A DNA stretch of 64,000 bases from Flammeovirgaceae bacterium 311 (GTDB lineage Bacteria; Bacteroidota; Bacteroidia; Cytophagales; Cyclobacteriaceae), in the NCBI GenBank assembly GCA_000597885.1, contig CP004371.1, forward strand, positions 3,736,501 to 3,800,500, given 5' to 3'. Shown piece by piece: positions 26,454-35,740 of this stretch. Under the pieces are notes generated by a model that saw only the letters and a list, made by a program, of their open reading frames with translations, was not told the origin of the DNA and did no database searches. Numbering within the stretch: the first letter of the stretch is position 1; each line of letters starts with the position of its first letter. Both the position numbers and the translations under genes were made by a program.

Positions 26454-28283
26454 ATGTGTATAAGTACTTTGAAAAAAAAATATTTGCTTCTGCTGTTCCT
26501 TTTTTTGCCCTTTGCAGGCTGGGCACAGGACAGGCAGGAAATAAAACTCGCTGATGAATATTACCAGCGCGGAGATCTGGTGAAAGCACGTCAGCTATAT
26601 GATGAACTGGCAGGAGATGAAGCAAACATTTCGCTTATTCACAATAATTACCTAAGCCTGTTGACAAGTCAGGAAGACTTCCGGGCAGCAGAACGTTATT
26701 TGCAGCGGCTAATCCGTAACAGAGCAAATGCAGAACGTTTTCAACTGGATCTGGCACAGGTCTACAGCCAGCAGGGTGATACAAAGAAAGCTGATAAGCT
26801 CTACCATGATATTATAGAAGCTGCTGCTACCAATAACTTCAAAACCCATACAGTAGCGCAGCAGCTGATGTCTAATCGCTTATATGAGAAGGCACTGCGC
26901 ACTTACGAAAGGGCTCGTGAGGTACAGTCTTCTCCTGATGAGTCTTATTCGCTTCAGATGGCTGTTCTTTACAATTTGCTTGGTCAGCAGAAGCAAATGT
27001 TTGAGGAGTACTTTCGTTATATCCGCCAGCAGCCCAATAGAGTGCAGCAGGCCAAAAATATGCTGCAGAATACTTTAACAACACCAGAAGACCTGCAGGC
27101 ATTAGAGACTTTACTTTTTGAAAAGGTACAGCAGGAGCCTGGCAACAGACAGTTTTCCGATCTGCTCATCTGGCTGCACCTGCAGCAAAAGAACTTTTAT
27201 GGTGCGTTTGTACAGGCAAGAGCCCTGCAGAAGCGTTTTAAAGAGGGGCCTGATCAACTCATGGAGATAGGGCAGATTGCCCTTGAGAATAAAGATTACG
27301 CAGGTGCCATCAAGATTTTTGAGTACATCAACGGGGCTTTTCCTGATTTACCGGAACGTTACCTGGCGCGCCGCTACCTGATACTCTCCCGCGAGCAGCT
27401 GGTAAAAACTACCTATCCGGTAGATACCCTGGAGATCCGAAAGCTGATCAGTGACTATGAACAACTGGTAGAAGATGCGGAAAACAGCCCCACGGCCATA
27501 GATGCACAAAACAGCATGGCCATGCTCTATGCTTTTTACCTGGACGAAAAAGCCAGGGCTACAGAGATCCTGAACATGCTGATCCAGAATCCGCGAACAC
27601 CCGGGCGCCTTAGAGGACAAAGTAAAATGGCTTTAGGCGACATTTACCTGCTTACTGGAGAACCATGGGAAGCTACGCTGCTCTACTCACAGGTAGAGAA
27701 AGCATTCAAGGATGACCCGTTGGGTTATGAAGCTAAACTGCGCAATGCAAGGCTTTCCTATTTCAAGGGAGAGTTTGGCCTGGCACAGGGGCACCTTGAT
27801 GTTTTAAAAGAGGCTACCACCCGTGAAATTGCCAATGATGCCATGGCGCTGAGTCAATTAATCAAAAACAATAGTTATTTAGACTCCGTAGACCTGCCGA
27901 TGCAACGTTATGCCAACACAGAGCTGTTACTCTTCCAGAACAAGAAAAAAGAGGCTCTGCAGGAACTTGATGCTATGCTCACCGACTACAAGGGGCATAG
28001 CCTTACCGATGATATCCTTTACCGGCAGGCTCAGGTCTATGTAGAGCTTGGAGAATTTCAGCAGGCTGTTGATAAGTTAAACCTGCTGGTGGATAACTGG
28101 TCTTTCGATATTCTGGCAGATGATGCCTGGTTTCTAAGGGCAACACTCTACGAAGAGTATCTTAAAGATCATGAAACAGCTAAAGAGCAGTATACAGAAT
28201 TCCTGAAGCGGTTTCCGGGTAGTGTTTATGTTGCTGAAGCAAGAAAACGCTACAGAACATTAAGAGGCGATTTTGCTAATTAG
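26454..28283 (+). CDS. Exported tetratricopeptide repeat protein
   Basis: 609 residues from ATG 26454; signal peptide with hydrophobic core YLLLLFLFLPFAGWAQ. TPR-like helical pairs run through the mature chain: ADEYYQRGDLVKARQLYDEL (residues 33-52), VYSQQGDTKKADKLYHDII, IALENKDYAGAIKIFEYING (about 277-296), AQVYVELGEFQQAVDKLNLL (about 524-543). It is probably a periplasmic scaffold for protein-protein contacts. No partner can be named. It is the first gene to the right of the putative origin and ends at a terminator. Confidence 0.88.
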   Translation: MCISTLKKKYLLLLFLFLPFAGWAQDRQEIKLADEYYQRGDLVKARQLYDELAGDEANISLIHNNYLSLLTSQEDFRAAERYLQRLIRNRANAERFQLDLAQVYSQQGDTKKADKLYHDIIEAAATNNFKTHTVAQQLMSNRLYEKALRTYERAREVQSSPDESYSLQMAVLYNLLGQQKQMFEEYFRYIRQQPNRVQQAKNMLQNTLTTPEDLQALETLLFEKVQQEPGNRQFSDLLIWLHLQQKNFYGAFVQARALQKRFKEGPDQLMEIGQIALENKDYAGAIKIFEYINGAFPDLPERYLARRYLILSREQLVKTTYPVDTLEIRKLISDYEQLVEDAENSPTAIDAQNSMAMLYAFYLDEKARATEILNMLIQNPRTPGRLRGQSKMALGDIYLLTGEPWEATLLYSQVEKAFKDDPLGYEAKLRNARLSYFKGEFGLAQGHLDVLKEATTREIANDAMALSQLIKNNSYLDSVDLPMQRYANTELLLFQNKKKEALQELDAMLTDYKGHSLTDDILYRQAQVYVELGEFQQAVDKLNLLVDNWSFDILADDAWFLRATLYEEYLKDHETAKEQYTEFLKRFPGSVYVAEARKRYRTLRGDFAN

Positions 28284-28302
28284 CTTTTATTGAAGGGCTT
28301 AG

Positions 28303-28340
28303 AAAAAGGAATAGAGCGAAAAAGCGCTGTTCCTTTTTTT
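28303..28340 (+). terminator. Intrinsic terminator of the TPR gene
   Basis: A hairpin with inner stem AGCG/CGCT and outer GGAA/TTCC arms (28308-28332) is followed by T7-8 at 28333-28340 and preceded by A5. It starts 20 bp after the stop codon. Confidence 0.7.
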
Positions 28341-28344
28341 TATG

Positions 28345-28375
28345 TTTGAACATATCATAAAAATGTGTAAATTTT
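28345..28375 (+). promoter_or_regulatory. Bacteroidota-type promoter before the acyl-CoA ligase gene
   Basis: TTTG at 28345-28348 and TAAATTTT at 28368-28375 match the -33 TTTG and -7 TAnnTTTG elements (7 of 8 in the second), spaced 19 nt apart. The start codon follows 25 nt later, and the terminator of the previous gene lies just upstream. Confidence 0.45.
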
Positions 28376-28399
28376 TAACTTAATCCAGATAAGCTTAAA

Positions 28400-30208
28400 A
28401 TGAAACCCAGCCGCCTGTTTGATTTAATTACACAACAGCTTAAGCAGTTTCCAAAATCTGATGCGGTAGCTTACAAGCAAAATGGCCAATGGGTAAGCTA
28501 TAGTACGGAAGATGTTGCTCGCATAGTAGACCAGATGAGCATAGGGCTACGTAAGCGCGGCATTGAAAAAGGAGACCATGTAGCTATCATCTCGCCCAAC
28601 CGACCCGAATGGAATTTTGTAGACTTTGGCCTGCAACAGCTTGGTGCCGTGAGTGTGCCCATGTATCCTACCATATCTGAGAAAGAATACAGATTTATTT
28701 TTGAAGATGCTGGTGTAAAAATGGTGTTTGTGGCCGATGAAGACCTGTACCGGAAAGCAAGCATTGCTGCAGAAGGTTTGCCAAAAGCCATAGAGATATA
28801 CACCTTCGATACGGTAGCAGGAGCAGCCCGCTGGAAGGAAATCCTGCGAGAGGGCAAAAATGAAGATGTAAATCAGTTAATACCACTCAAAGCAGCGGTA
28901 GATACGGAAGATCTGCTGACGATCATCTATACCTCGGGGACTACCGGAACGCCAAAAGGCGTTATGCTAACGCATCACAATATTCTTAGCAATGCACAAT
29001 CGGTAGCGGATCTCTTTCCGGAGGTTGGCCCCGATATGCGCATTTTAAGCTTTTTGCCTATTTGCCATATTTTTGAACGCACAGCCATTTATGCATATCT
29101 TAATATAGGCGCCAGCATTTATTACGCCGAGAACATGGAAACCATTGGTGAAAACCTGAAGGAGGTTAAGCCACATGTTTTTACAACGGTGCCACGTTTG
29201 CTGGAGAAAGTATATGGCAAAATAGTAGCAAAAGGATCTGAACTCAAGGGGATTAAAAAAACGCTCTTTTTCTGGGCGCTGGAGCTGGGAAAACGCCACG
29301 ACCCTGCAGCAGACCAGGGCAGCTGGTACAATTTTCAGCTTAGGCTGGCCAACAAAATTATTTTTGATAAATGGCGCGAAGCATTGGGCGGTAACATACA
29401 GATGATCGTTTCCGGTGCAGCTGCCCTGCAACCGCGACTGGCCAGAATATTCTGGTCGGCGGGCATTCCTGTGTGTGAGGCCTATGGTCTAACAGAAACT
29501 TCGCCTGGTATAAGCTTTACCCGAAACGATGCCAGCAGGGTGCAGATTGGTTACGTAGGTGAGCTGCTGGAAGGCGTACAGGTGAAAATAGCAGAAGATG
29601 GTGAGATCCTGGTAAAGGGCCCCAACATTATGAAAGGCTATTACCAGCGGCCCGACCTTACTGCAGAGGTGATAGATGCAGAGGGCTGGTTCCATACCGG
29701 CGATGTGGGAGAATTGAAAGATAACCGATTCCTGCGCATTACCGACCGCAAAAAAGAAATGTTCAAAACCTCGGGTGGCAAGTATGTTGCCCCGCAGGTG
29801 CTGGAAAATAAGCTAAAGGAGTCAACATTAATTGAACAGGTCATGGTGATTGGAGAGGGCCAGCGTTTTCCGGCTGCCCTGATTGTACCAGATTTTAACG
29901 CCCTGCGCAACTGGTGCCTCCACAATGGGGTAAAGTATACTTCAGATGCCTACATCATCAAGTCTCAGGAGGTACAGGAAAAGTTTCAGCAGGAGCTGGA
30001 GAAATACAACAAGGATTTTGGGCAATGGGAAAGGGTAAAGCAATTCAGGCTGATAGCAGAGCCCTGGAGTATTGAAAATGGCGAGCTTACCCCAACCCTG
30101 AAATTAAAGCGCCGCCGCATTATGGAAGAGTATGAATTACTGGTACGCAGCATCTACGAAGAAAATGAATCTGATGCATCAGAAAAAGAATTTTCTATCA
30201 TGGAATAG
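28400..30208 (+). CDS. Long-chain fatty acid--CoA ligase (AMP-binding, FadD/ACSL type)
   Basis: 602 residues from ATG 28400. The AMP-binding P-loop is TIIYTSGTTGTPKGVMLTH (residues about 175-193). Further core motifs: YGLTETSPG (about 363-371), GWFHTGDVG (about 430-438) and the hinge/A8 region ITDRKKEMFKTSGGKYVAP (about 447-465). Length and the RKKEMFKTSGGKYVAP motif place it with the long-chain acyl-CoA synthetases of about 600 residues. It activates fatty acids with ATP and CoA, at the inner membrane, for lipid synthesis or degradation. Monocistronic, with a recognisable promoter. Confidence 0.93.
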   Translation: MKPSRLFDLITQQLKQFPKSDAVAYKQNGQWVSYSTEDVARIVDQMSIGLRKRGIEKGDHVAIISPNRPEWNFVDFGLQQLGAVSVPMYPTISEKEYRFIFEDAGVKMVFVADEDLYRKASIAAEGLPKAIEIYTFDTVAGAARWKEILREGKNEDVNQLIPLKAAVDTEDLLTIIYTSGTTGTPKGVMLTHHNILSNAQSVADLFPEVGPDMRILSFLPICHIFERTAIYAYLNIGASIYYAENMETIGENLKEVKPHVFTTVPRLLEKVYGKIVAKGSELKGIKKTLFFWALELGKRHDPAADQGSWYNFQLRLANKIIFDKWREALGGNIQMIVSGAAALQPRLARIFWSAGIPVCEAYGLTETSPGISFTRNDASRVQIGYVGELLEGVQVKIAEDGEILVKGPNIMKGYYQRPDLTAEVIDAEGWFHTGDVGELKDNRFLRITDRKKEMFKTSGGKYVAPQVLENKLKESTLIEQVMVIGEGQRFPAALIVPDFNALRNWCLHNGVKYTSDAYIIKSQEVQEKFQQELEKYNKDFGQWERVKQFRLIAEPWSIENGELTPTLKLKRRRIMEEYELLVRSIYEENESDASEKEFSIME

Positions 30209-30348
30209 CAGCTGTACCACCAATTGCCTTAACTGCCATTGAATATTGTACTGGCTGCTAACAGCAATAAATTCTAAACTCCGCCGGGGCTTTGCCGTTA
30301 ATACTATACCTGTCTCAAAAAGATTTCAATAAAGTAAATACGGCAATT

Positions 30349-30738
30349 ATGGAAGATAAAAGCACCATTTCTATATTTCAGGGCTCGGCGGTAGAAGCCG
30401 ATACTGTTCATGATTTTCTGGCACAAAACAACATAGGTTCCCTGGTGAGAAACCACATGCAGGAGAGCTTAGGCGCAGGCTGGGTAACTGCAGCCCCTGA
30501 TTATGCAGCTGAAGTTTTTGTAGCTGTAGAAGACAGGGCTACGGCTTCAGAACTGTTAAAGAATCTCTTTCATGAAGATGGAGCACACCAGGCAACCAAC
30601 AGGGCAGAAACAACCCCCAATACTACAGCACCACCGTTAACTGCCCGTGGTCCCGTACCAGCCAGGGATAATAGCGCTAATGTGCCTCAGGAGAAGAAAT
30701 CCACCACCCCGCCACCTCCAAAACCGCCGGTTGTTTAA
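30349..30738 (+). CDS. DUF2007-type small signalling-like protein
   Basis: 129 residues from ATG 30349; a TTG start at 30292 would add 19 residues of no clear character, so I prefer the ATG. The first 75 residues (STISIFQGSAVEADTVHDFL at 5-24, AEVFVAVEDRATASELL near 58-74) match the DUF2007 ferredoxin-like fold (putative prokaryotic signal transducing protein). The C-terminal 50 residues are low complexity, rich in Pro, Thr and Ala (TTPPPPKPPVV), likely disordered. Role unknown. Confidence 0.75.
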   Translation: MEDKSTISIFQGSAVEADTVHDFLAQNNIGSLVRNHMQESLGAGWVTAAPDYAAEVFVAVEDRATASELLKNLFHEDGAHQATNRAETTPNTTAPPLTARGPVPARDNSANVPQEKKSTTPPPPKPPVV

Positions 30739-30868
30739 TAACTACCTGCCGGCGGTAAGAGGACATAAGGTTAATAGATTTCCGATTTTTTTATGGATTA
30801 ACAGCCTCTAACAGATAGGGCTTGATGAGCCGCTGCGAGAATGCAAGTGGAATCAATCCTGTACAGAC

Positions 30869-30877
30869 TGTGGATAA
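30869..30877 (-). promoter_or_regulatory. Isolated perfect DnaA box
   Basis: TGTGGATAA is the exact complement of TTATCCACA. It lies in the 267-bp gap between the DUF2007 and WG-repeat genes, 4.4 kb from the putative origin. A single 9-mer can occur by chance; its interest is the setting. Confidence 0.4.
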
Positions 30878-30936
30878 GCTGTATACAAAAAAGCAAGGCA
30901 GGGCTGGTAAACAGCCTGCCATGTGGCGTAACATAA

Positions 30937-30983
30937 TAAAGCCTACAGTAAGACCAGATAAACCGGGATTGCTGTAGGCTTTA
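30937..30983 (-). terminator. Hairpin ending the WG-repeat gene
   Basis: Arms TAAAGCCTACAG (30937-30948) and CTGTAGGCTTTA (30972-30983) pair exactly over 12 bp with a 23-nt loop. On the minus strand it starts 23 bp past the stop. The U run is short, so termination strength is uncertain. Confidence 0.6.
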
Positions 30984-31005
30984 CTTTATTACATCAGTCC
31001 GCTAA

Positions 31006-32091
31006 CTAAGGGCGGCGTATCTTATTGATGGTGTAGTACTCTTCAAGCTCCTGACGATAGATAATCTTGCCATCAGTATTCAGGTACATCAGCAGGTTGG
31101 TGTCTTCCAGAATTACCTCTTCTGCCAGCCGGTAGCTGTTGCAGGCTCTGTTTTCAGGAGAAACAGACATGAGCGCGGCCCCATTGGTAAAGGAGCGGGT
31201 ATGGCAAAGCTTGTCGTAGAGATCGTTATCAAAAACTTTATTGCCGTGCCTGTCTATAAAAAAAGCATCGCTTTCGGTGGTAACAAAGGCAAATCCATTA
31301 GAGAAAGAGTCGGCAGAACGGAACTGCAGGGGTACGGCCATGGAACCATCCGGCATAATGTAGCCCCATTTAAAGTCTTTCCAGACAGCAGCTACGCCAT
31401 TTGCAAATTCGCGCGCTTTGCTAAACTGGGGCTGAATAACAAACTGTCCTTTTTTATCTACATAACCCCATTTACCGGTGGCTTCGTCCAGTACGGGAGC
31501 CAGGCCATTGGCAAAAGTACCGCCCCCCCTGAAAATAGGTGGAATGGCGTAATCGCCATCACGGTTAATGTAGCCAGACTTACCATTCTTTTCTACCCTG
31601 GCAAGACCATCTGAAAAATTGTACACCTTGTCGTAATAGCCATATATCTCCAGCTGCCCTTCCTTGTTAAGAAAGCCGCTGATACCAGCACCCTTGTAGG
31701 TAGGGTCCAGTATTTGAATAGTGACGGGAATCAGGCCTTCTGAAAAATGATCGTGGGGCTTTACAGAAACTTTATAATCATACAGCTTGATGAAAGCACC
31801 AAAACCAAAATATTCTGACTGAATAACTTTCTGGCCTTTTTCATTGATAAAATCCCAAACCTCACCACCCTGGTAAGTATCTTTTACCATGGCCAGGCCA
31901 TCGTGAAAATCCATTGCCATCTGGTACTGGGGTTTTATCACCCAGCGGCCGGATTCATCAATATAACCCCACTTGTCATACTTGCGCATGGGGTATAATT
32001 GCTGGGCAGAAACAGCTACTGAAAATACTAACAGTACCATTCCTAAGGCAATAAGCCGGAGCCAAATGTTTTTAATAACGCTGGAGACCAT
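31006..32091 (-). CDS. WG-repeat protein, exported
   Basis: 361 residues from ATG 32091, with signal peptide ending near VSAQQ (residue 31). About seven WG-type beta repeats follow, for example KWGYIDESGRWVIKPQY (residues 40-56), KWGYVDKKGQFVIQPQF (about 208-224) and KWGYIMPDGSMAVPLQF (about 235-251). Some copies have lost the WG pair (SGYINRDGDYAIPPIF). Such repeats form a beta structure of unknown ligand and are common in Bacteroidota and Firmicutes. Expected in the periplasm or cell surface. Function not known. Confidence 0.9.
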   Translation of the reverse strand: MVSSVIKNIWLRLIALGMVLLVFSVAVSAQQLYPMRKYDKWGYIDESGRWVIKPQYQMAMDFHDGLAMVKDTYQGGEVWDFINEKGQKVIQSEYFGFGAFIKLYDYKVSVKPHDHFSEGLIPVTIQILDPTYKGAGISGFLNKEGQLEIYGYYDKVYNFSDGLARVEKNGKSGYINRDGDYAIPPIFRGGGTFANGLAPVLDEATGKWGYVDKKGQFVIQPQFSKAREFANGVAAVWKDFKWGYIMPDGSMAVPLQFRSADSFSNGFAFVTTESDAFFIDRHGNKVFDNDLYDKLCHTRSFTNGAALMSVSPENRACNSYRLAEEVILEDTNLLMYLNTDGKIIYRQELEEYYTINKIRRP

Positions 32092-32399
32092 TCAAGCTAC
32101 ACTGAAGCCAAACCTGGGGGTATAATACAAATCCAGGTACAATAATCATGCTAAACAAAATTAAATAACGGAAGGCTTGTCAGGCCCTGCTGGTTTAAGA
32201 GTAGGAGCAGACAATTAACCTTTAATACGTAAAATTCAAAAAAATATTTGAAAATTCAAAATTTTCTTACCTATGTGCTATTTATTTTAACGTTGCGTCT
32301 TTAAGCGGGTTTTACCTTTAGTCACTAAAGTACGTTTTAAATAACAGTGCCTATAGTAAGAAAATAAGTAAATTAACCTGCTCAAATGCAGCCAATAAA
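32092..32399. other. AT-rich divergent intergenic region
   Basis: This 308-bp gap separates the divergent WG-repeat and VOC genes, so both promoters should be here. The stretch 32215-32300 is very AT-rich. I see no matching -33/-7 pair that I would defend, and no repeat or RNA gene. Confidence 0.5.
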
Positions 32400-33119
32400 A
32401 TGTTTATGCCCAACGCCCACCATTTTTCAGTAAACCTACCGGTTGATAACAGTGCCTCTGTTGCCGTTTTTTTTGAAAATCTTGGCTTTACAGAGCTGTA
32501 TCCTCCTTTAGCAGAAAACACCAGACTGTACTCTGATGGCCATCTGCAGGTTCAGCTTAGTTCGGCAGGAGCTGACTGGCGGGAGGGGATCATCTTTTGT
32601 ACTGAACAACCCATCGACAGCCTTGCAGCAAGCCTGCAGCTAAGCGGAGTGCAAACCGTGGTACAAGATAACAAAATTAGAGTGGTTGCACCAGATGGTA
32701 CGGCTGTTTACTGGCTTAGCCTCAAAGATTTTAGCTTTCCAAAGCAGCCGCCTTCGGGCCAGACCTTATGTGGATGCTTTTACGAAATAAGCCTGGAAGT
32801 AGATGAATTGGAGGCTAATAAACTTTTCTGGGAAAATCTGGGCTTTACAAAAACAATGCCCGATGGGGATATCTCCAACTGGCTTACCATGAGTCACTCC
32901 CTGCTAAGGATTGGCCTCTATGAAAAAGGGAGTTGTCCGCATCCGTTCCGGAGTCCGGCACTTACCTGGTTTAACGCAGATGCTTCGGAAAGACTAGAGT
33001 TGCTTCAGCAAAAAGGATTTACCTTTGCCCATGTATTGCCTTCTGCTGCTGATAGCCCGGAAGAAGCAATTCTGGAAACGCCGGAAGGGCACCATCTTTT
33101 TCTTTTTAAAGCCTGGTAA
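32400..33119 (+). CDS. VOC superfamily protein, two glyoxalase-like domains
   Basis: 239 residues from ATG 32400. Two glyoxalase/bleomycin-resistance beta-alpha-beta units are present, the first starting HHFSVNLPVDNSASVAVFFE (residues 7-26) with ENLGF, the second at CFYEISLEVDELEANKLFWE (residues 124-143), again followed by NLGF. The second half ends with ILETPEGHHLFLFKAW. Metal ligands expected in active members (His on strand 1, Glu on strand 4) are partly visible. Could be a dioxygenase-like enzyme or a binding protein; no substrate can be given. Confidence 0.82.
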   Translation: MFMPNAHHFSVNLPVDNSASVAVFFENLGFTELYPPLAENTRLYSDGHLQVQLSSAGADWREGIIFCTEQPIDSLAASLQLSGVQTVVQDNKIRVVAPDGTAVYWLSLKDFSFPKQPPSGQTLCGCFYEISLEVDELEANKLFWENLGFTKTMPDGDISNWLTMSHSLLRIGLYEKGSCPHPFRSPALTWFNADASERLELLQQKGFTFAHVLPSAADSPEEAILETPEGHHLFLFKAW

Positions 33120-33199
33120 AGCCTTTTGCAGGCCCTGGAGCCCCTGATGTTGTTTAAACTGTGAAAATACAGTAGCTTTTGCCGTTGATAAGATTGTGT

Positions 33200-35740
33200 A
33201 TGAAAAATATTTTTACGCTCTATGCGCTTTGCCTTGCCGGCCTGATAAACCCCCTGCTTGCACAGCAAAACCTTAAAAACCCTGATGAATTTCTTGGCTA
33301 TACACTTGGTACACGCTTCACCCCACATCACAGGGTAGTACAGTATTTCGAATATCTGGCAGATAATAGCGATAAGGTACAAATACAGCCCTATGGCACT
33401 ACCTATGAGCACCGGCCCCTCATGCTTGCCTTTATCAGCAGCCCCGCAAACCTGGCCCGTCTGGAGAGCATACGTCAGAACAACCTGCGGCGGGCAGGGG
33501 TACTGGAGGGCAGGGTAGAGCCAGAAGAGCCCGTTTCGCTGGTGTGGCTTAGCTATAACGTGCATGGAAATGAAGCAGTAAGTACAGAAGCTTCTATGGC
33601 GGTGTTGCATGCCCTGGTGGAAGCCGAGGACGACAACATAGAGGAATGGCTTCAGAATGTGGTGGTTATTATAGATCCGGCCGTAAATCCCGATGGGCGG
33701 GACCGCTATGTAAACTGGTACAATGCTGTAGTAGGAGAGCAGCACAATGTGCTGCCGGAGGCACGCGAGCACCAGGAACCGTGGCCAGGCGGCCGTGCCA
33801 ACCATTACCTCTTTGACCTGAACCGCGACTGGGCCTGGCAAACCCAACGCGAAAGCCGCCAGCGCATGCAGGTGTATAACCGCTGGCTGCCGCACATTCA
33901 TGCCGATTTTCATGAGCAGGGCGTGGATGATCCATATTATTTTGCACCCGCAGCAGAGCCATTCCACCAGTATATAACCGAGTGGCAGCGCGAGTTTCAG
34001 ACAAGCATTGGCCTGAACAACACCCGCTATTTTGATGAAAAAGGCTGGCTTTACTTTACCCGCGAGCGCTTTGACCTGCTCTACCCGAGCTATGGCGATA
34101 CCTATCCTACTTTTAACGGTGCCATTGGTATGACCTACGAGCAGGGCGGTTCCGGACGTGCCGGCCTGGCCGTACTCACCAGCCAGAACGATACCCTCAC
34201 CCTTACAGATCGCATTCTGCACCATTATACCACCAGCCTGTCTACCATAGAGACTACGGCCAACAACCATCAGGAAGTAATCAGGAATTTTGAGAGTTTC
34301 TTCCGCAGTTCCAGCCAGCGCCCCCCGGGCAAGTACCTTAGCTACCTGATTCCGGCACAGAATGCCCCCGATAAGCGGCAGGCACTGCGGGAGTTCCTGA
34401 ACCTGCATCAGATCAATTATGCCGAAGCCAGTGCAGCACGCAATTTCCGTGGCTGGAGCTATGCAGATGGCCGGGAAAGCAGTTTCCGTGCCAATGCCGG
34501 AGACCTGGTAATTTCTGCCCGGCAGCCTAAAGCAGTGCTGGTGCAGGTATTAATGGATCCAACCACCCAGGTGAGCGATTCAGTTACCTACGATATCACA
34601 GCCTGGTCGCTTCCCTATGTGTTTGGGCTGGAGGCCTATGCAACTGCCGAACCTATTGCCACAAGAGCACCTGCTGAAAACAGGGCTTATGCACTGAACA
34701 TCAATGCTGAAAATCCTTACGCCTATGTACTGCCCTGGCAAAGTCTTGACGACAGCCGCTTTCTGGCAGAACTGCTGCAGCAGGGTATCAAAGTACGCTA
34801 TAGCCTGGAGCCTTTTACCACCAATGGCAGGGAGTATGGGCGGGGGTCCCTTGTGGTAACCCGCGCAGGCAATCAGCACCTGGGCGAGCGCTTCGATTTT
34901 CTGGTAAAGGAATCGGCCCGTAACTGGGAACGGCCGTTGCAGGCTGTGGGTACGGGGTTTGTGGCTCAGGGAAAAGACTTTGGTTCTTCCAGCATTCGTT
35001 ATATTAACCAGCCTAAAGTAGCTGTTTTATCCGGCGAGGGGGTTTCTTCCCTGTCGTTTGGCGAGGTATGGCACTTTTTCGATCAGCAGCTTGGCTATCC
35101 GGCAACTATACTGGGCACTAATTACCTTGATCGGGTACAGATGAATAAGTTTGATGTACTGATCCTGCCAAGTGGTTCCTATGCAGGCATCATCACCAAT
35201 GATGTGCACGAACAGCTGATGAACTGGGTTCGCTCAGGCGGAAAACTAATTCTGATGGCAGATGCTGTAAATGCATTTGCCGGCAGGGAAGGCATAGGCA
35301 TTGAACGTAAAAAAGCAGCTTCTGATAAAGAGGAGGAGGGAGAAGATAATATGGAGCTGCGCCTTAAAACCTTTGCCAGCAGCGAGCGCGAAGCCATTAG
35401 CAGCTACAATGCCGGCAGTATCTACCGGGTAACACTCGATCCTACCCATCCGCTGGCATTCGGTTATGAGCAGGAGTACTTCAGCTTAAAAACCGGTACC
35501 GATAGTTATGAATACCTGAAAGGGGGCTGGAATGTAGGCACCATTCGTTCAGAAAAAGCACATATGAGTGGCTTTGTGGGCGAACAAGCCAGAGAAAAGC
35601 TGGCAAACACCCTTGTTTTCGGTGTTGAGGAAAAAGGAGGGGGCGAGATTATTTATATGGTGGATAACCCGCTTTTCCGTGCCTTCTGGCACAGTGGTAA
35701 ATTATTCTTTGCAAATGCAGTATTCTTTGTAGGCCAATGA
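33200..35740 (+). CDS. M14 family zinc carboxypeptidase, exported
   Basis: 846 residues from ATG 33200, preferred over TTG 33179 because it gives a clean signal peptide (KNIFTLYALCLAGLINPLLAQ). Zinc motif HxxE is H122-E125 in NVHGNEAVSTEA; the third ligand is in HIHADFHEQG (about residues 232-241); the catalytic Glu is in TYEQGGSGRAG (about 315-325). The C-terminal half (from about 590) has a glutamine-amidotransferase-like fold region, FDVLILPSGSYAGIITNDVH. This two-part build is typical of large Bacteroidota M14 proteins. Probable role is trimming of C-terminal residues from peptides outside the cytoplasm. The next gene overlaps by 4 bp. Confidence 0.92.
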   Translation: MKNIFTLYALCLAGLINPLLAQQNLKNPDEFLGYTLGTRFTPHHRVVQYFEYLADNSDKVQIQPYGTTYEHRPLMLAFISSPANLARLESIRQNNLRRAGVLEGRVEPEEPVSLVWLSYNVHGNEAVSTEASMAVLHALVEAEDDNIEEWLQNVVVIIDPAVNPDGRDRYVNWYNAVVGEQHNVLPEAREHQEPWPGGRANHYLFDLNRDWAWQTQRESRQRMQVYNRWLPHIHADFHEQGVDDPYYFAPAAEPFHQYITEWQREFQTSIGLNNTRYFDEKGWLYFTRERFDLLYPSYGDTYPTFNGAIGMTYEQGGSGRAGLAVLTSQNDTLTLTDRILHHYTTSLSTIETTANNHQEVIRNFESFFRSSSQRPPGKYLSYLIPAQNAPDKRQALREFLNLHQINYAEASAARNFRGWSYADGRESSFRANAGDLVISARQPKAVLVQVLMDPTTQVSDSVTYDITAWSLPYVFGLEAYATAEPIATRAPAENRAYALNINAENPYAYVLPWQSLDDSRFLAELLQQGIKVRYSLEPFTTNGREYGRGSLVVTRAGNQHLGERFDFLVKESARNWERPLQAVGTGFVAQGKDFGSSSIRYINQPKVAVLSGEGVSSLSFGEVWHFFDQQLGYPATILGTNYLDRVQMNKFDVLILPSGSYAGIITNDVHEQLMNWVRSGGKLILMADAVNAFAGREGIGIERKKAASDKEEEGEDNMELRLKTFASSEREAISSYNAGSIYRVTLDPTHPLAFGYEQEYFSLKTGTDSYEYLKGGWNVGTIRSEKAHMSGFVGEQAREKLANTLVFGVEEKGGGEIIYMVDNPLFRAFWHSGKLFFANAVFFVGQ

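Noticed and set aside
33005-34408. 467-codon open minus-strand frame opposite the M14 peptidase gene
   Set aside because: It lies within a gene with clear zinc-protease motifs; its translation has no domain pattern and an odd composition (many Cys, His, Ile), as expected of the antisense of GC-rich codons.
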